This document shows, piece by piece, positions 46,741 to 56,071 of a stretch of 64,000 nt of DNA (positions are counted from its first letter, which is position 1; each line of letters begins with the position of its first letter). Source of the DNA: Paenibacillus macquariensis. GTDB lineage: Bacteria > Bacillota > Bacilli > Paenibacillales > Paenibacillaceae. A model generated the notes under the pieces. That model did not search any database and was not told the DNA's origin. It worked only from the letters and a program-made list of their open reading frames with translations. The position numbers and the translations under genes are program-made. The stretch is taken from assembly GCF_900156375.1 (NCBI RefSeq), contig NZ_FTNK01000005.1, forward strand, positions 248,001 through 312,000, given 5' to 3'.

Positions 46741-47484
46741 ATGAAGTTTAAATTGTTTAAAGATCGCAAAGGGAAAGCAGATCAAGCCAAGAATAATAAA
46801 TTCGTAAAGCTTGGCCGTGAAATTTATGTGCAAGCTCGTAAAGGTGGACCTAATCCGGATGCAAACTTTGGCTTGAAGACAGCTATTGCGAATGCTCGTC
46901 AGATTAATATGCCTGTAGATAACATTGAACGTGCTATAAAGAAAGCTGCCGGTAACGGTGATAATGTAGAATACGACGAAATCTATTATGAAGGTTACGG
47001 TCCCGGTGGCGTAGCTATCATGGTGAAATGTTTGACTGATAACCGTAATCGTACAGCTGCGGATGTGAGATCCATCTTTAATAAACGTGGTGGTAACATG
47101 GGTGAGTCTGGTTGCGTTTCTTACATGTTCGATCAGAAGGGCTTGCTTGTTATAGATCGTGAGAAGTTTGAAGATTTGGATGAAGATACACTTATGCTAC
47201 AAGCAATTGAAGCTGGAGCTGATGATGTCATTACGAATGAAGAGAGTTTTGAAGTGATAACTCATCCTCATGAGTTTGAAGCAATCAAGAGTGTTTTGGA
47301 AGAAGCTGAACTTGTATTCAGTAGCTCTGAAGTGCGTTGGATTCCTCAGAATACGATCGAGGTTGAAGGCGAGAATGCAGAGAAATTGCTACGTATGATG
47401 GACCTTTTTGAAGACAATGATGATGTTCAAGATGTCTATACTAACTTTGAAATTAGTGAAGCAGAAATTGAACGAATTGGTTAA
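46741..47484 (+). CDS. yebC: YebC/PmpR-family protein (translation factor or regulator)
   Basis: A 247-residue TACO1/YebC protein. Conserved stretches are KLGREIYVQARKGGPNPDAN, MPVDNIERAIKKAAGNGD, YEGYGPGGVA, NRTAADVRSIFNKRGGNMG and the end FEDNDDVQDVYTNFE. Members either relieve ribosome stalling at proline runs or act as DNA-binding regulators. The usual N-terminal GHSKW motif is missing and replaced by KFKLFKDRKGK. The start is fixed by GGGAGCG. Confidence 0.9.
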   Translation: MKFKLFKDRKGKADQAKNNKFVKLGREIYVQARKGGPNPDANFGLKTAIANARQINMPVDNIERAIKKAAGNGDNVEYDEIYYEGYGPGGVAIMVKCLTDNRNRTAADVRSIFNKRGGNMGESGCVSYMFDQKGLLVIDREKFEDLDEDTLMLQAIEAGADDVITNEESFEVITHPHEFEAIKSVLEEAELVFSSSEVRWIPQNTIEVEGENAEKLLRMMDLFEDNDDVQDVYTNFEISEAEIERIG

Positions 47485-47505
47485 CAATTTTACGTACCAT
47501 CATAA

Positions 47506-47553
47506 AAAATGCACTGACCTTGGAACTTAACCAAGGGATAGTGTATTTTTTTG
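47506..47553 (+). terminator. Intrinsic terminator after yebC
   Basis: ATGCACT and AGTGTAT arms with an inner CCTTGG/CCAAGG stem, then seven T residues. Confidence 0.8.
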
Positions 47554-47663
47554 CGATAAGCTTCTAAGCCGATGGGTAAGTGATGTTTTTACTGAAAATC
47601 GACAAAATTTCTGAATTTTCTGAATATATAACAATAAAGATGTGAAAAAGTGACTTTGTTTAT

Positions 47664-47692
47664 TTGTACAAAATGGTGGTACATATTATAAT
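47664..47692 (+). promoter_or_regulatory. Promoter of the ytpB-like gene
   Basis: TTGTAC-N17-TATAAT, 53 bases before the start codon. The spacer includes a GTAC-N9-GTAC repeat. Confidence 0.55.
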
Positions 47693-47744
47693 AATGATGA
47701 TTTGAATTATGAAATAATTAGACAACCATGTGGAGGCACCGTCA

Positions 47745-48830
47745 TTGAAAGATAATGAGCAACGCCTAAATCAAGTTCCTAGTAATCCATTAAGTCTAAT
47801 GAGTCGAGTATATAAGCATATTTTGCCAGAAGTACGGAAGGAATTGAGCGCTTGGCGCAAGCTAGCAAGCGAAATACCAGATCCAGAGCTCCGTATGCAG
47901 GCACTTGCCAGCATTGACACGAAACAATTTCATTGTCAGGGTGGTGCTGTATATGCATCCATTGATCCCCCGTATAGAAATGTGTTAATTCGTCTCATTG
48001 TGTCGTATCAGACCATTAGTGATTACCTTGATAATTTATGTGACCGTAGTACATCTATGGAAGCTGAGGATTTCAGATTGTTACATCAGTCCATGTTAGA
48101 TGCAGTGGATCCTGACGCATTGCAACATGATTATTATGCTTTGCATAAGGAATTCGATGATGGTGGATATCTAACTGATTTAGTTAAGACCTGCCAGAGT
48201 TGTATTGGAATGCTTCCAGGTTATTCTGCTACCCTACCTTATATAAGGGATCTAGTAAGTTTGTATACGGACTTACAAGTGTACAAGCATATTCATCCGG
48301 ATGGTAGAGAAGAAGCGCTACTGAATTGGTGGTCCATGCACAAACACCGAACGCCTCATTTGGAATGGCAGGAGTTCGCTGCTGCTACAGGGTCTACACT
48401 AGCTGTTTTTATGCTGTTTCTTGCTGCAACTGATGCCGGATTGTCCGATGATGGAGCAGCGTCCATTCATACATCTTATTTCCCACATGTGTGCTGTCTG
48501 CATATTATGTTGGATTACTTAATTGATCAGGAAGAGGATCGGTCAGGTGGTGATCTTAATTTCTGTAATTATTATAAGAATACAGAAATGATGTTAGATC
48601 GGATCACCTTCCTTGTAGAGTCTGCAAGAAAGGATGTTACTACAATCCCTTCGACTCCTTTTCATCGAATGATTATTGAGGGGCTATTGGCTATCTATTT
48701 ATCCGATCCCAAAGTAAGCGAGCAACAGGAAGTTGTTATGGCATCAAAGCAATTGATGAAAGGAAGTCCGCTTACCCGAATCTTCTTCTTCATGAATAGC
48801 CGTTGGATTCGTAAACGTTTGTATAAGTAA
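47745..48830 (+). CDS. ytpB: Tetraprenyl-beta-curcumene synthase (YtpB, DUF2600)
   Basis: A 361-residue large-terpene synthase that cyclises tetraprenyl diphosphate to tetraprenyl-beta-curcumene, a C35 (sesquarterpene) precursor found with spores in Bacillus. Aspartate-rich motifs are DYLDNLCDR (first) and DYLIDQEEDR (second). TTG 47745 is the better start: GGAGG lies eight bases ahead, while the upstream GTG overlaps that site. The gene for the next cyclisation step is not in this window. A phosphofructokinase gene follows 23 bases later. Confidence 0.87.
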   Translation: MKDNEQRLNQVPSNPLSLMSRVYKHILPEVRKELSAWRKLASEIPDPELRMQALASIDTKQFHCQGGAVYASIDPPYRNVLIRLIVSYQTISDYLDNLCDRSTSMEAEDFRLLHQSMLDAVDPDALQHDYYALHKEFDDGGYLTDLVKTCQSCIGMLPGYSATLPYIRDLVSLYTDLQVYKHIHPDGREEALLNWWSMHKHRTPHLEWQEFAAATGSTLAVFMLFLAATDAGLSDDGAASIHTSYFPHVCCLHIMLDYLIDQEEDRSGGDLNFCNYYKNTEMMLDRITFLVESARKDVTTIPSTPFHRMIIEGLLAIYLSDPKVSEQQEVVMASKQLMKGSPLTRIFFFMNSRWIRKRLYK

Positions 48831-48853
48831 TACACAAGGAGGAGAAAGAAATC

Positions 48854-49822
48854 ATGACAATTAAAAAAATAGCAGTATTAACAAGTGGTGGCGATTCTCA
48901 AGGAATGAATGCAGCTGTACGCGCGGTTGTTCGTAGTGGATTGTTTTATGGCTTAGAGGTATATGGTATTCAAAGAGGATATCAAGGACTTCTAAATGAT
49001 GATATATTCTCTATGGATCTAAGAAGCGTAGGTGATATCATCCAACGTGGGGGAACGGTACTTCAATCTGCACGATGTAAAGAATTTATGACTCCTGAAG
49101 GTCAGCAAAAGGGAGCGGATATTTTACGTAAACGTGGCATTGATGGCTTAGTCGTTATCGGTGGCGATGGTTCTTATCATGGCGCTAATAAGCTAAGTAA
49201 GTTGGGAATCAATACAATGGCTCTACCGGGTACCATTGATAACGATATTTCTTATACAGATTTCACAATAGGTTTTGATACATCTGTAAGTATTGTTGTG
49301 GACGCGATCAACAAGCTGAGAGATACGATGTCATCTCATGAACGTTCATCCATTGTAGAAGTTATGGGTAGACATTGTGGCGATATCGCATTATATGCAG
49401 GTCTTGCTTCAGGAGCGGAGACAATTATTGTACCTGAGGTACCATTCGATATGGATGAAATTGCAGAACGTATGAAGCAGAATTTCGCTCATGGTAAACG
49501 TCATAGTATCGTCGTCGTTGCTGAAGGCGCAGGTAATGGTGAGAATGTAGCGAAACAACTGGTTGAACGCTGCGAAACACTAGAGCCAAGAGTTACCGTT
49601 CTCGGTCATATTCAACGTGGAGGAACACCAACGCCAGCAGATAGAAACCTTGCAAGCCGTCTGGGTGATTTCGCTGTACGTATGCTTATTGCAGGGGAAT
49701 CAGCTAAAGCTTGTGGAATTATTAGTAATGAATTGGTTCTTACAGATATCGATAAGGTCGTTAACAGTAAGAAAGAATTTAATATGGAATTGTATGAACT
49801 TGCTGCACGTCTTTCTCAATAA
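48854..49822 (+). CDS. pfkA: ATP-dependent 6-phosphofructokinase
   Basis: A 322-residue PfkA making fructose 1,6-bisphosphate. Active-site motifs: ATP loop GGDSQGMN, GGDGSY, catalytic Asp in PGTIDNDI, SSHERS, EVMGRHCGD, and HIQRGG with an effector/substrate Arg. The usual GGDSPGMN has Gln instead of Pro. It is not next to pyk or accA, unlike the main pfkA of Bacillus, and shares a transcript with ytpB by spacing. It is probably functional and perhaps a second copy. Confidence 0.92.
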   Translation: MTIKKIAVLTSGGDSQGMNAAVRAVVRSGLFYGLEVYGIQRGYQGLLNDDIFSMDLRSVGDIIQRGGTVLQSARCKEFMTPEGQQKGADILRKRGIDGLVVIGGDGSYHGANKLSKLGINTMALPGTIDNDISYTDFTIGFDTSVSIVVDAINKLRDTMSSHERSSIVEVMGRHCGDIALYAGLASGAETIIVPEVPFDMDEIAERMKQNFAHGKRHSIVVVAEGAGNGENVAKQLVERCETLEPRVTVLGHIQRGGTPTPADRNLASRLGDFAVRMLIAGESAKACGIISNELVLTDIDKVVNSKKEFNMELYELAARLSQ

Positions 49823-49848
49823 TCGAACTGGGTGCATATAACCCATAA

Positions 49849-49897
49849 AGAGCCTTCCTTTGATTAGAATAATCTAATCAAAGGAGGGCTCCTTTTT
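49849..49897 (+). terminator. Intrinsic terminator after pfkA
   Basis: A CCTTTGATTAGA arm with its complement gives a stem of 12 bp, extended by GAGCC/GGCTC, then TTTTTT. Confidence 0.88.
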
Positions 49898-49951
49898 TAC
49901 ATCCATAGATTCCATTATTCGACGTACAGATTCGAGATTGAAGATAAGGAG

Positions 49952-51310
49952 CTAGAGTTCATGTACGACTTTAAAGCATTTCTGGATATACACGAGACGT
50001 CTAAGAAGAAGAATAGCCCCTATGGCTAATCCAGCAATTAAACCGATCCAATAGCCATCAGCTCCAAGTGTAGTGAAATTAGCTAATACATAACCGACAG
50101 GAAGACCTATAACCCAGAATGATATGAAGGCAATGATAAAAGCCGGAGTGACATCCTTATACCCACGTAATACGCCTTGAGTTGGCGTTGCAATAGCATC
50201 GGATATCTGAAAGAAAATGGCATAGACTAGAAAATGCTGAATGAGCTCAATGATATGATTCTCATCCGAATATAGGAATGCTACTTGTCTACTAGCGAAG
50301 ATAAGTACAACGGCTGTTAGAAGCGAAAGGGCAACAGCAGTACCAATGCCAAGGAAAGCATACTGTCGTGCATCTTTCGTACGTCCCGCGCCTTTTTCAA
50401 ATCCGACTAAAATCGTCAGGGTCATGCAGATACTTAAAGGAATCATATATAAAGTGGTTGCAAAGTTCAAAGCTGCTTGATGTGCTGCAATGGTAGCCGT
50501 GTTAAATTGACTCATCAGTAGGGTGACCGCAGCGAAGACAGCTGTTTCAAAAAAGACAGAAAATCCGATAGGTAGGCCTATCTTTAATAGTTCTTTCCAT
50601 GCTTTCAAGGAAATCTTATAGAATTTCTGAAATATACCCAAAACCGCAAATTGTTGTCGACGGTGCACAAACCATATCGCGATGAGGAAAATACACCAGT
50701 ACGTTATGCCAGAGGCGATACCTGCTCCAGCACCACCAAGACGGGGGAAACCGAAATTACCGAAGATTAACAAATAATTGAGAGTGATGTTGATTGGCAA
50801 AGACATAAGTGTGATCGTCATGGAGGTTCGTGTCTCACCGAGTGCATCAATTAAGCTACGTAATACCATATATCCGAACAAAGGAATAATCCCGATGGAA
50901 ATGCCCAATAGGAATTGGTGAGCTATCTGCCGTACATTAGATTCCAAACTCATGGCATTCAGAATGGGAGAAATAACAATTCCTCCGACGATCAGAACCA
51001 TTATCGCGAGAATGAGTGAGAGCCAGAGAGCTTGAATGACCTGATAAGAAACGTTGTTCTTTTGGTTATTTCCAATTAATTGCGATACGATGGGAGTAAG
51101 GCCCATTAGAATTCCACTAAGACCGACTTGGATGGGAATCCAAAGACTAGATCCTATAGCTACTCCGGCGAGATCAACAGAGCTTGATTTCCCTGACATA
51201 TTTGTGTCAAAAAATGTTATCGCTGATAATGCAATCTGTGTAATCAGAATCGGTAATAAAATGACTAGAAATTGCTTGAATTTTTCTCGAATTGTTGTTG
51301 TGGGTTTCAT
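49952..51310 (-). CDS. MATE-family efflux transporter (NorM-like)
   Basis: A 452-residue, twelve-helix MATE antiporter with paired MatE domains. Typical stretches are FFDTNMSGKSSSVDLAGVAI, TPIVSQLIGNN and the second-half TPTQGVLRGYKDV. This layout is closer to NorM than the MATE gene at 17686. It probably uses a Na+ or H+ gradient to export cationic drugs or metabolites. It lies between terminators as a single gene. Confidence 0.9.
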   Translation of the reverse strand: MKPTTTIREKFKQFLVILLPILITQIALSAITFFDTNMSGKSSSVDLAGVAIGSSLWIPIQVGLSGILMGLTPIVSQLIGNNQKNNVSYQVIQALWLSLILAIMVLIVGGIVISPILNAMSLESNVRQIAHQFLLGISIGIIPLFGYMVLRSLIDALGETRTSMTITLMSLPINITLNYLLIFGNFGFPRLGGAGAGIASGITYWCIFLIAIWFVHRRQQFAVLGIFQKFYKISLKAWKELLKIGLPIGFSVFFETAVFAAVTLLMSQFNTATIAAHQAALNFATTLYMIPLSICMTLTILVGFEKGAGRTKDARQYAFLGIGTAVALSLLTAVVLIFASRQVAFLYSDENHIIELIQHFLVYAIFFQISDAIATPTQGVLRGYKDVTPAFIIAFISFWVIGLPVGYVLANFTTLGADGYWIGLIAGLAIGAILLLRRLVYIQKCFKVVHEL

Positions 51311-51356
51311 TCATATTCCTTTCTAAATTAACCAGTAAGATGGACTTAATATTCTA

Positions 51357-51397
51357 ACATGCAAAAGGCCCGGTTATTGACCGGGTCTTTTGCATGT
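51357..51397 (-). terminator. Terminator between DUF4015 and MATE genes
   Basis: ACATGCAAAAGGCCCGGT and its near-complement form a long stem around a TATTG loop. The T-rich side works on the minus strand after the DUF4015 gene. Confidence 0.82.
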
Positions 51398-51417
51398 TGA
51401 TGGTAATATATGATGGA

Positions 51418-52602
51418 CTATTTATAGGTTACATCCTTACTGTATCGATTGTTAGCATTCCAGAGCAGATACTCATCCACTTTCATATCTTTCATAGCAC
51501 GGATTTGTTCTTCTACTTCCTTCTTGCCATATTTCGTGTAGTGTCCACTACCTAACCAACTGGCAGTGAAATCTTGAATCCATGGACGAATGATCGGCTT
51601 TTGCTCTCCAAGTGGATCAAGTTTCTTATGAGTATCGACCATGGAACCTTTAATTACAGCGTAAGGTTCTTTATCAGGATTTGTCGCTCCAAACCAACCT
51701 GTGGAGTAATGACTTGGATATACCATAGGTGCAATAACATCCACATTTTCAGATATTTTGACCATATCTTGTCCAATTCCTTCAGCTGCTGGAACGGATG
51801 CCGCATATCCGAAGATATCGACTGATACGCGAAGTCCAAGTGGGGTTAACTCTTTGCGTGCATATTGTACGAATTCAGTAACAATATCTACACGAGATTT
51901 ATCATTTTTAACATATGTCATTGAATCAGCACGCTTCTCAAATCCTTCAGGGAAACGAACATAATCGAATTGGATTTCTTTAAAACCTAGTTTTGCAGCT
52001 TCCTTCGCTAGTTCAATATTGTAATCCCATACTTCCTTACTATAGGGGTTTACAAATGCATCTCCATTCCCGTTCTTCCAAAGCGTACCGTCTTTTTTAA
52101 CAAAAGATAGTTTGGGATTCTTGGTAGCAAGGATGGTGTCTTTAAATACGACTATTCGTGCGATGGGGTATACATTATGTTTTTGGAGTCGCTCCATTAG
52201 TAATCCGATATTTCCAATGTAAGATTGCGTTTTGCCTAGTTTTTGAAGAGTTGGATTATCGGACTTGTACGTTATGTATCCAGCATCATCCTTAAGATCA
52301 ATAACCATTGCGTTAAGTTCTGTTGAATCAATAAGATTCAGTAACTCGGTCATGCGTGATCCTCCAGCACTATGAGCTGTGACATAAATCCCTTTAACAA
52401 CAGGTGCATCCTTCTGAGGGTCTACTTTGTCCGACGGTTGTGATGGATCTGACGGGTTGCCTAATGTAGTGGTTGCCTCTTTGTCTTGGGTCATAACGGA
52501 ATGGATAGATGATTGCAATTTGCTGATCGTTTCTGGTTGGTCTGTTGACTGACCTGACGTGCTTCCCAATACTAATAACATTAATGCCCAAATGATGTTC
52601 AT
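51418..52602 (-). CDS. Secreted putative glycoside hydrolase (DUF4015, PF13200)
   Basis: A 394-residue exported protein. A short hydrophobic N-terminus (MNIIWALMLLVLGSTSG) and a Thr/Ser/Pro-rich spacer (about 20-65) precede a TIM-barrel-like domain. Domain motifs are VKGIYVTAHSAG, VIDLKDDAGYITY, EIQFDYVRFPEG, VSVDIFGYAA and DVIAPMVYPSHYS. The family is classed as glycoside-hydrolase-like; activity has not been assigned. GGGGAGAGAG precedes the ATG, and a dyad overlaps its likely promoter. Confidence 0.86.
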   Translation of the reverse strand: MNIIWALMLLVLGSTSGQSTDQPETISKLQSSIHSVMTQDKEATTTLGNPSDPSQPSDKVDPQKDAPVVKGIYVTAHSAGGSRMTELLNLIDSTELNAMVIDLKDDAGYITYKSDNPTLQKLGKTQSYIGNIGLLMERLQKHNVYPIARIVVFKDTILATKNPKLSFVKKDGTLWKNGNGDAFVNPYSKEVWDYNIELAKEAAKLGFKEIQFDYVRFPEGFEKRADSMTYVKNDKSRVDIVTEFVQYARKELTPLGLRVSVDIFGYAASVPAAEGIGQDMVKISENVDVIAPMVYPSHYSTGWFGATNPDKEPYAVIKGSMVDTHKKLDPLGEQKPIIRPWIQDFTASWLGSGHYTKYGKKEVEEQIRAMKDMKVDEYLLWNANNRYSKDVTYK

Positions 52603-52647
52603 AATCTCTCTCTCCCCTATAGCGTATGCGCTCTCATTGTATGATTA

Positions 52648-52669
52648 TATAGAAGCATTAGCCTCTATA
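52648..52669. promoter_or_regulatory. Inverted repeat over the DUF4015 promoter
   Basis: TATAGAAGC-ATTA-GCCTCTATA is a nearly perfect 9-base inverted repeat. On the minus strand it sits between TTGTTT and TATAAT (spacing 19), where a repressor would block RNA polymerase. Confidence 0.45.
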
Positions 52670-52751
52670 AACAACAGGTTTGTAACAATCATAATCTTAT
52701 TATTTTTTTAACCTCAAATGAATGGAATTAAACAATCCTATACATATAAAA

Positions 52752-52792
52752 TGCCGTCTATTCCGCCAAAAATGGGGAGGAGACGGCATGAA
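52752..52792 (-). terminator. Intrinsic terminator after the 64-residue gene
   Basis: ATGCCGTCT pairs with AGACGGCAT, with a TTCC/GGGG inner part; TTTTAT follows on the minus strand. Confidence 0.8.
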
Positions 52793-52809
52793 AATCTAGC
52801 TTACTTCTC

Positions 52810-53004
52810 TTAATGAAGATGAGCGAGGTTCTGATGTTCGCAAATACTGATTTGGATAATCTCCATGGCATCCTGGGGTTCAAGAATACTAAGTCCGTCA
52901 CGTAACATGATGAGGGAGTTCAGTTCTTTTTGTTTTAAGAAAGGCATCATATCAGGATACCAGCGTTTAACAATCTGAGACAGTGTTACGGACTCCATTT
53001 CCAC
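52810..53004 (-). CDS. Small hypothetical protein (64 aa)
   Basis: A 64-residue soluble protein with the stretch IVKRWYPDMMPFLKQKELNS and a His-containing tail (EHQNLAHLH). Start is GTG 53004, or ATG two codons later, behind AAAGGG. It is not recognised. A dedicated terminator 18 bases after its stop and the SD sequence support it as a real gene. Confidence 0.6.
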   Translation of the reverse strand: MEMESVTLSQIVKRWYPDMMPFLKQKELNSLIMLRDGLSILEPQDAMEIIQISICEHQNLAHLH

Positions 53005-53181
53005 AAAAAGTCACCCTTTCTCCTTTAAATTCTTTACTGTCAAAAGTTCTTGAGTAGCGAATAGGAAAAATCTTTCGTGCCTGGGCATTAAGGGTGAATC
53101 TGTATCTTATGCGATGAAATGGAAATTACGCATCTATAATATAACATAAATTTGCAGACATAACACGTTGTTTACCAAAAA

Positions 53182-54003
53182 TCATCTCCTGCGGAAGGAA
53201 CCCATAATTCCAACTGTTTCCACAATATTTACAAAGGCGTTGGGGTCCGTTTTTTTGATGATTCGTTTAAGCTCTGCTAGCTCATATTGGGTCGTGACAG
53301 TCATCAGCATATCTCTAGGTTCATGAGAATAAGCGCCTTCTGTTTTGATCTTAGTAACACCACGTGGAATTTTAAGTAGTTGATCGAGTAGTTCCTCAGT
53401 CCGATTGGTCACAATATACACGGTTACTTTAATGTGACTGGTATGTATAAGATCTAAGACCCTACCCGTAATGTAAATTGAAGCCATAGAAGCTAAGGCA
53501 ACATTCCAATTGTTACTTAAGTATCCTGCCGCAAGAATGACCATACCATTCATAACAACGATAATATTCCCTACTTGGAAATCACGGTAGCGTGTAATTA
53601 AGGAACCAATGATGTCAAATCCTCCAGAAGATCCACCTACACGAAAGGAAAGGCCACTGCCTATTCCAACGAGTACCCCTCCAAACACACTAGCCAGAAG
53701 GAAATCGGTGATGACAAGTTTAACTGGGATGGTCGCTAAGAACCATGTGGTTGCAACAACAGAAAGTATACTGAGACTGATGAATCGTTTCCCCAATTTA
53801 AACCAACCTGCAATAAGGATAGGGATGTTGATGATGAAGTACATGGCACTAAGACTAAAATCACTGAAATAACTGATTAGTAAGGATACACCAGAAACAC
53901 CGCCACTCAGCAGTTGGTGTGGAATAAGAAATAAATTAAAACCGCATGCTATAATGGCGGCGCCGAGAATAATTGATAATGCATTCCAAACATCTTTTAA
54001 CAA
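53182..54003 (-). CDS. YitT-family membrane protein (DUF161 + DUF2179)
   Basis: A 273-residue protein with five or six transmembrane helices (about 8-190), including the family segment PHQLLSGGVSGVSLLISYF and the glycine-rich RVGGSSGGFDIIGSL. A cytoplasmic DUF2179 ferredoxin-like domain follows (about 200-270, with GAYSHEPRDMLMTVTTQYE). Start is TTG behind GAGGTGGG. Bacillus has many paralogues, thought to be transporters or regulators of membrane processes. Confidence 0.9.
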   Translation of the reverse strand: MLKDVWNALSIILGAAIIACGFNLFLIPHQLLSGGVSGVSLLISYFSDFSLSAMYFIINIPILIAGWFKLGKRFISLSILSVVATTWFLATIPVKLVITDFLLASVFGGVLVGIGSGLSFRVGGSSGGFDIIGSLITRYRDFQVGNIIVVMNGMVILAAGYLSNNWNVALASMASIYITGRVLDLIHTSHIKVTVYIVTNRTEELLDQLLKIPRGVTKIKTEGAYSHEPRDMLMTVTTQYELAELKRIIKKTDPNAFVNIVETVGIMGSFRRR

Positions 54004-54096
54004 AATAAACCCACCTCATATGTCTTGTAATATGTCTTTTCTTAGTAAATATTTTTATTATTCAGATTAACTTAGTAGTAAATGCAATTTGTTTTG

Positions 54097-54105
54097 TGAT
54101 ATAAT
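54097..54105 (+). promoter_or_regulatory. Extended -10 promoter for the DEAD-box helicase gene
   Basis: TGATATAAT is a perfect extended -10; the -35 is poor. Transcription from about 54112 would give a leader of about 248 bases. Confidence 0.5.
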
Positions 54106-54111
54106 GTATTG

Positions 54112-54359
54112 GATGTTCTTGAGTAGGGTTGTACAATAGTATTATTTTTGCATTATTTCGGCTTAATAATAACCGAATAGTAATTTAAATGGTTTAAAAA
54201 AATCCGAATAGCGCTATGAACTTTTGTTCATGCAATATTTTACGGCATGTATGGCTACCCTATACACGTATGCCGCTACTTAAGAATACAGAGAAGAATG
54301 TGGAATGTCCACTTACAAGAAAGTGGAATGTCCACTATATAGAAGGAGCATGAATATAT
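54112..54359 (+). other. Long structured leader of the DEAD-box helicase gene
   Basis: The 356 bases between yitT and the helicase gene hold no ORF but several hairpins: TTCGG-N10-CCGAA near 54156, ATGAAC-TTTT-GTTCAT (54216-54231), CGGCATGTAT with ATAC-ACGT-ATGCCG (54243-54275), and two direct copies of GTGGAATGTCCACT (54300 and 54323), each itself a GTGGA/TCCAC dyad. The second copy ends just before AGAAGGAG. Helicase mRNAs often have such self-regulated leaders. Confidence 0.5.
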
Positions 54360-55976
54360 TTGAAAACATTTGCAGAATTTGGCTTGGAGCCTAAGATCCT
54401 CCAGGCAATTACGGAGCTAGGATTTGAAGAATCCACGCCAATTCAAGACCAAGCTATTCCTATCGCTATGTCAGGAAGAGATTTGATCGGTCAAGCACAA
54501 ACAGGTACTGGTAAGACAGCAGCATTTGGTTTGCCGTTGATCTCCAAAATTGCTAAAGAAGAAGAAAGAATCATGGCTTTGATCATGACTCCGACTCGTG
54601 AACTTGCAATCCAAGTAGCTGAAGAAATTGGTAAGCTTTCTCGTTTTAAAGGAATTCGTTCATTAGCTATTTATGGCGGTCAAGATATTAGCCGTCAGAT
54701 TCGTTCCCTTAAAAACAAACCTCAGGTTATCATTGGTACACCTGGACGTCTTTTGGATCATATTAACCGCAAAACAATCAAGTTGACTGATGTTCAAACC
54801 GTTGTATTGGATGAAGCAGATGAAATGCTTGATATGGGCTTCATGGAAGATATTCAATCCATTCTGAAGTTGGTACCAGCAGAACGTCAAACGATGTTGT
54901 TCTCTGCAACTATGCCTGCTAACATTCAGAAGCTTGCACAACAGTTCTTGAATAACCCTGAACATGTATCGGTTATTCCTAAACATGTAAGTGCACCACT
55001 TATTGACCAAGCTTATATCGAAGTTCCTGAGCGTCAAAAATTCGAAGCTCTTAGTCGTCTAATTGACATGGAATCCCCAGATCTTGCAATCGTATTTGGA
55101 CGTACTAAACGTCGTGTAGACGAATTGTCTGAAGCTTTGCAGAAACGTGGATATTCAGCTGATGGATTACACGGTGACTTGTCACAGAACCAACGTGATG
55201 CTGTAATGCGTAAATTCCGCGATGGCAGTATTGACGTACTAGTTGCAACAGATGTAGCAGCTCGTGGACTTGACGTTTCTGGTGTAACGCATGTTATCAA
55301 CTTCGATCTACCTCAAGATCCTGAGAGCTATGTACACCGTATTGGTCGTACTGGTCGTGCAGGTAAAGAAGGTACGGCTTGGTCATTCGTAACTCCACGT
55401 GAAATGGATCATTTCCACTTTATCGAGCGTGTTACTCGTCACCGTATTACACGTAAACCACTTCCAACAATGGCTGAGGCTATTGAAGGTAAACAACGTA
55501 TTACAGCTGAAAGATTGCTTGAAACGTTGGAAAAAGGTGAGTTGAACGAGTACAAAGGAATTGCTATCCAGTTGTTGGAGCAATATGATTCCGTTCAATT
55601 GTTAACTGCAGCTATGAAGTTACTTACAGGTGAGAAGAAGGATAGTGATATCCATTTGACACCAGAAGATCCAATGCGCGCTAAACGTCGTAAACCAGAC
55701 ATTCGCAGTGGTCGTAAGCCTTCAGGTGGCGGTAGCTATAGTTCACGTAACGGTAGCACTTCTGGATCAAGCACAGGTGGTAGCAGTAACTATCGTCGTG
55801 ATCGTGACAGTAGTGGTGGCGGAAGTCGTGGTGGATACGCTGGTAAGAGCAGTTACAACAAAGATGGCGGAGCTGGTCGTGATTCTTCAGCACGTACGAA
55901 TAGACCGCGTCCAACTAGCAGCACTGGCAGCAGCGCTAGCCGTCCTGCTAAACGTCCTGACAGTTCTTTCGAATAA
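54360..55976 (+). CDS. cshA: DEAD-box RNA helicase (CshA-like)
   Basis: A 538-residue ATP-dependent RNA helicase. Motifs in order: Q motif with [19 protein letters not shown], Ia [60 protein letters not shown]. The last 100 residues form a basic, Gly/Ser/Arg-rich tail that binds RNA. Start is TTG, with AGAAGGAG upstream. CshA-type helicases remodel RNA in cold and in the degradosome. Codon use differs slightly from neighbours, as in highly expressed genes. Confidence 0.92.
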   Translation: MKTFAEFGLEPKILQAITELGFEESTPIQDQAIPIAMSGRDLIGQAQTGTGKTAAFGLPLISKIAKEEERIMALIMTPTRELAIQVAEEIGKLSRFKGIRSLAIYGGQDISRQIRSLKNKPQVIIGTPGRLLDHINRKTIKLTDVQTVVLDEADEMLDMGFMEDIQSILKLVPAERQTMLFSATMPANIQKLAQQFLNNPEHVSVIPKHVSAPLIDQAYIEVPERQKFEALSRLIDMESPDLAIVFGRTKRRVDELSEALQKRGYSADGLHGDLSQNQRDAVMRKFRDGSIDVLVATDVAARGLDVSGVTHVINFDLPQDPESYVHRIGRTGRAGKEGTAWSFVTPREMDHFHFIERVTRHRITRKPLPTMAEAIEGKQRITAERLLETLEKGELNEYKGIAIQLLEQYDSVQLLTAAMKLLTGEKKDSDIHLTPEDPMRAKRRKPDIRSGRKPSGGGSYSSRNGSTSGSSTGGSSNYRRDRDSSGGGSRGGYAGKSSYNKDGGAGRDSSARTNRPRPTSSTGSSASRPAKRPDSSFE

Positions 55977-55988
55977 TATTACAACTAC

Positions 55989-56022
55989 AAGGCGAAGTGT
56001 ATCTACACTTCGCCTTTTCTTT
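55989..56022 (+). terminator. Intrinsic terminator after the helicase gene
   Basis: AAGGCGAAGTGTA pairs perfectly with TACACTTCGCCTT over a two-base centre, then TTCTTT. Confidence 0.85.
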
Positions 56023-56071
56023 ATGCAAAAAAATAAAATACATAAGTATAAAATTATGGACTGGCATTCTC

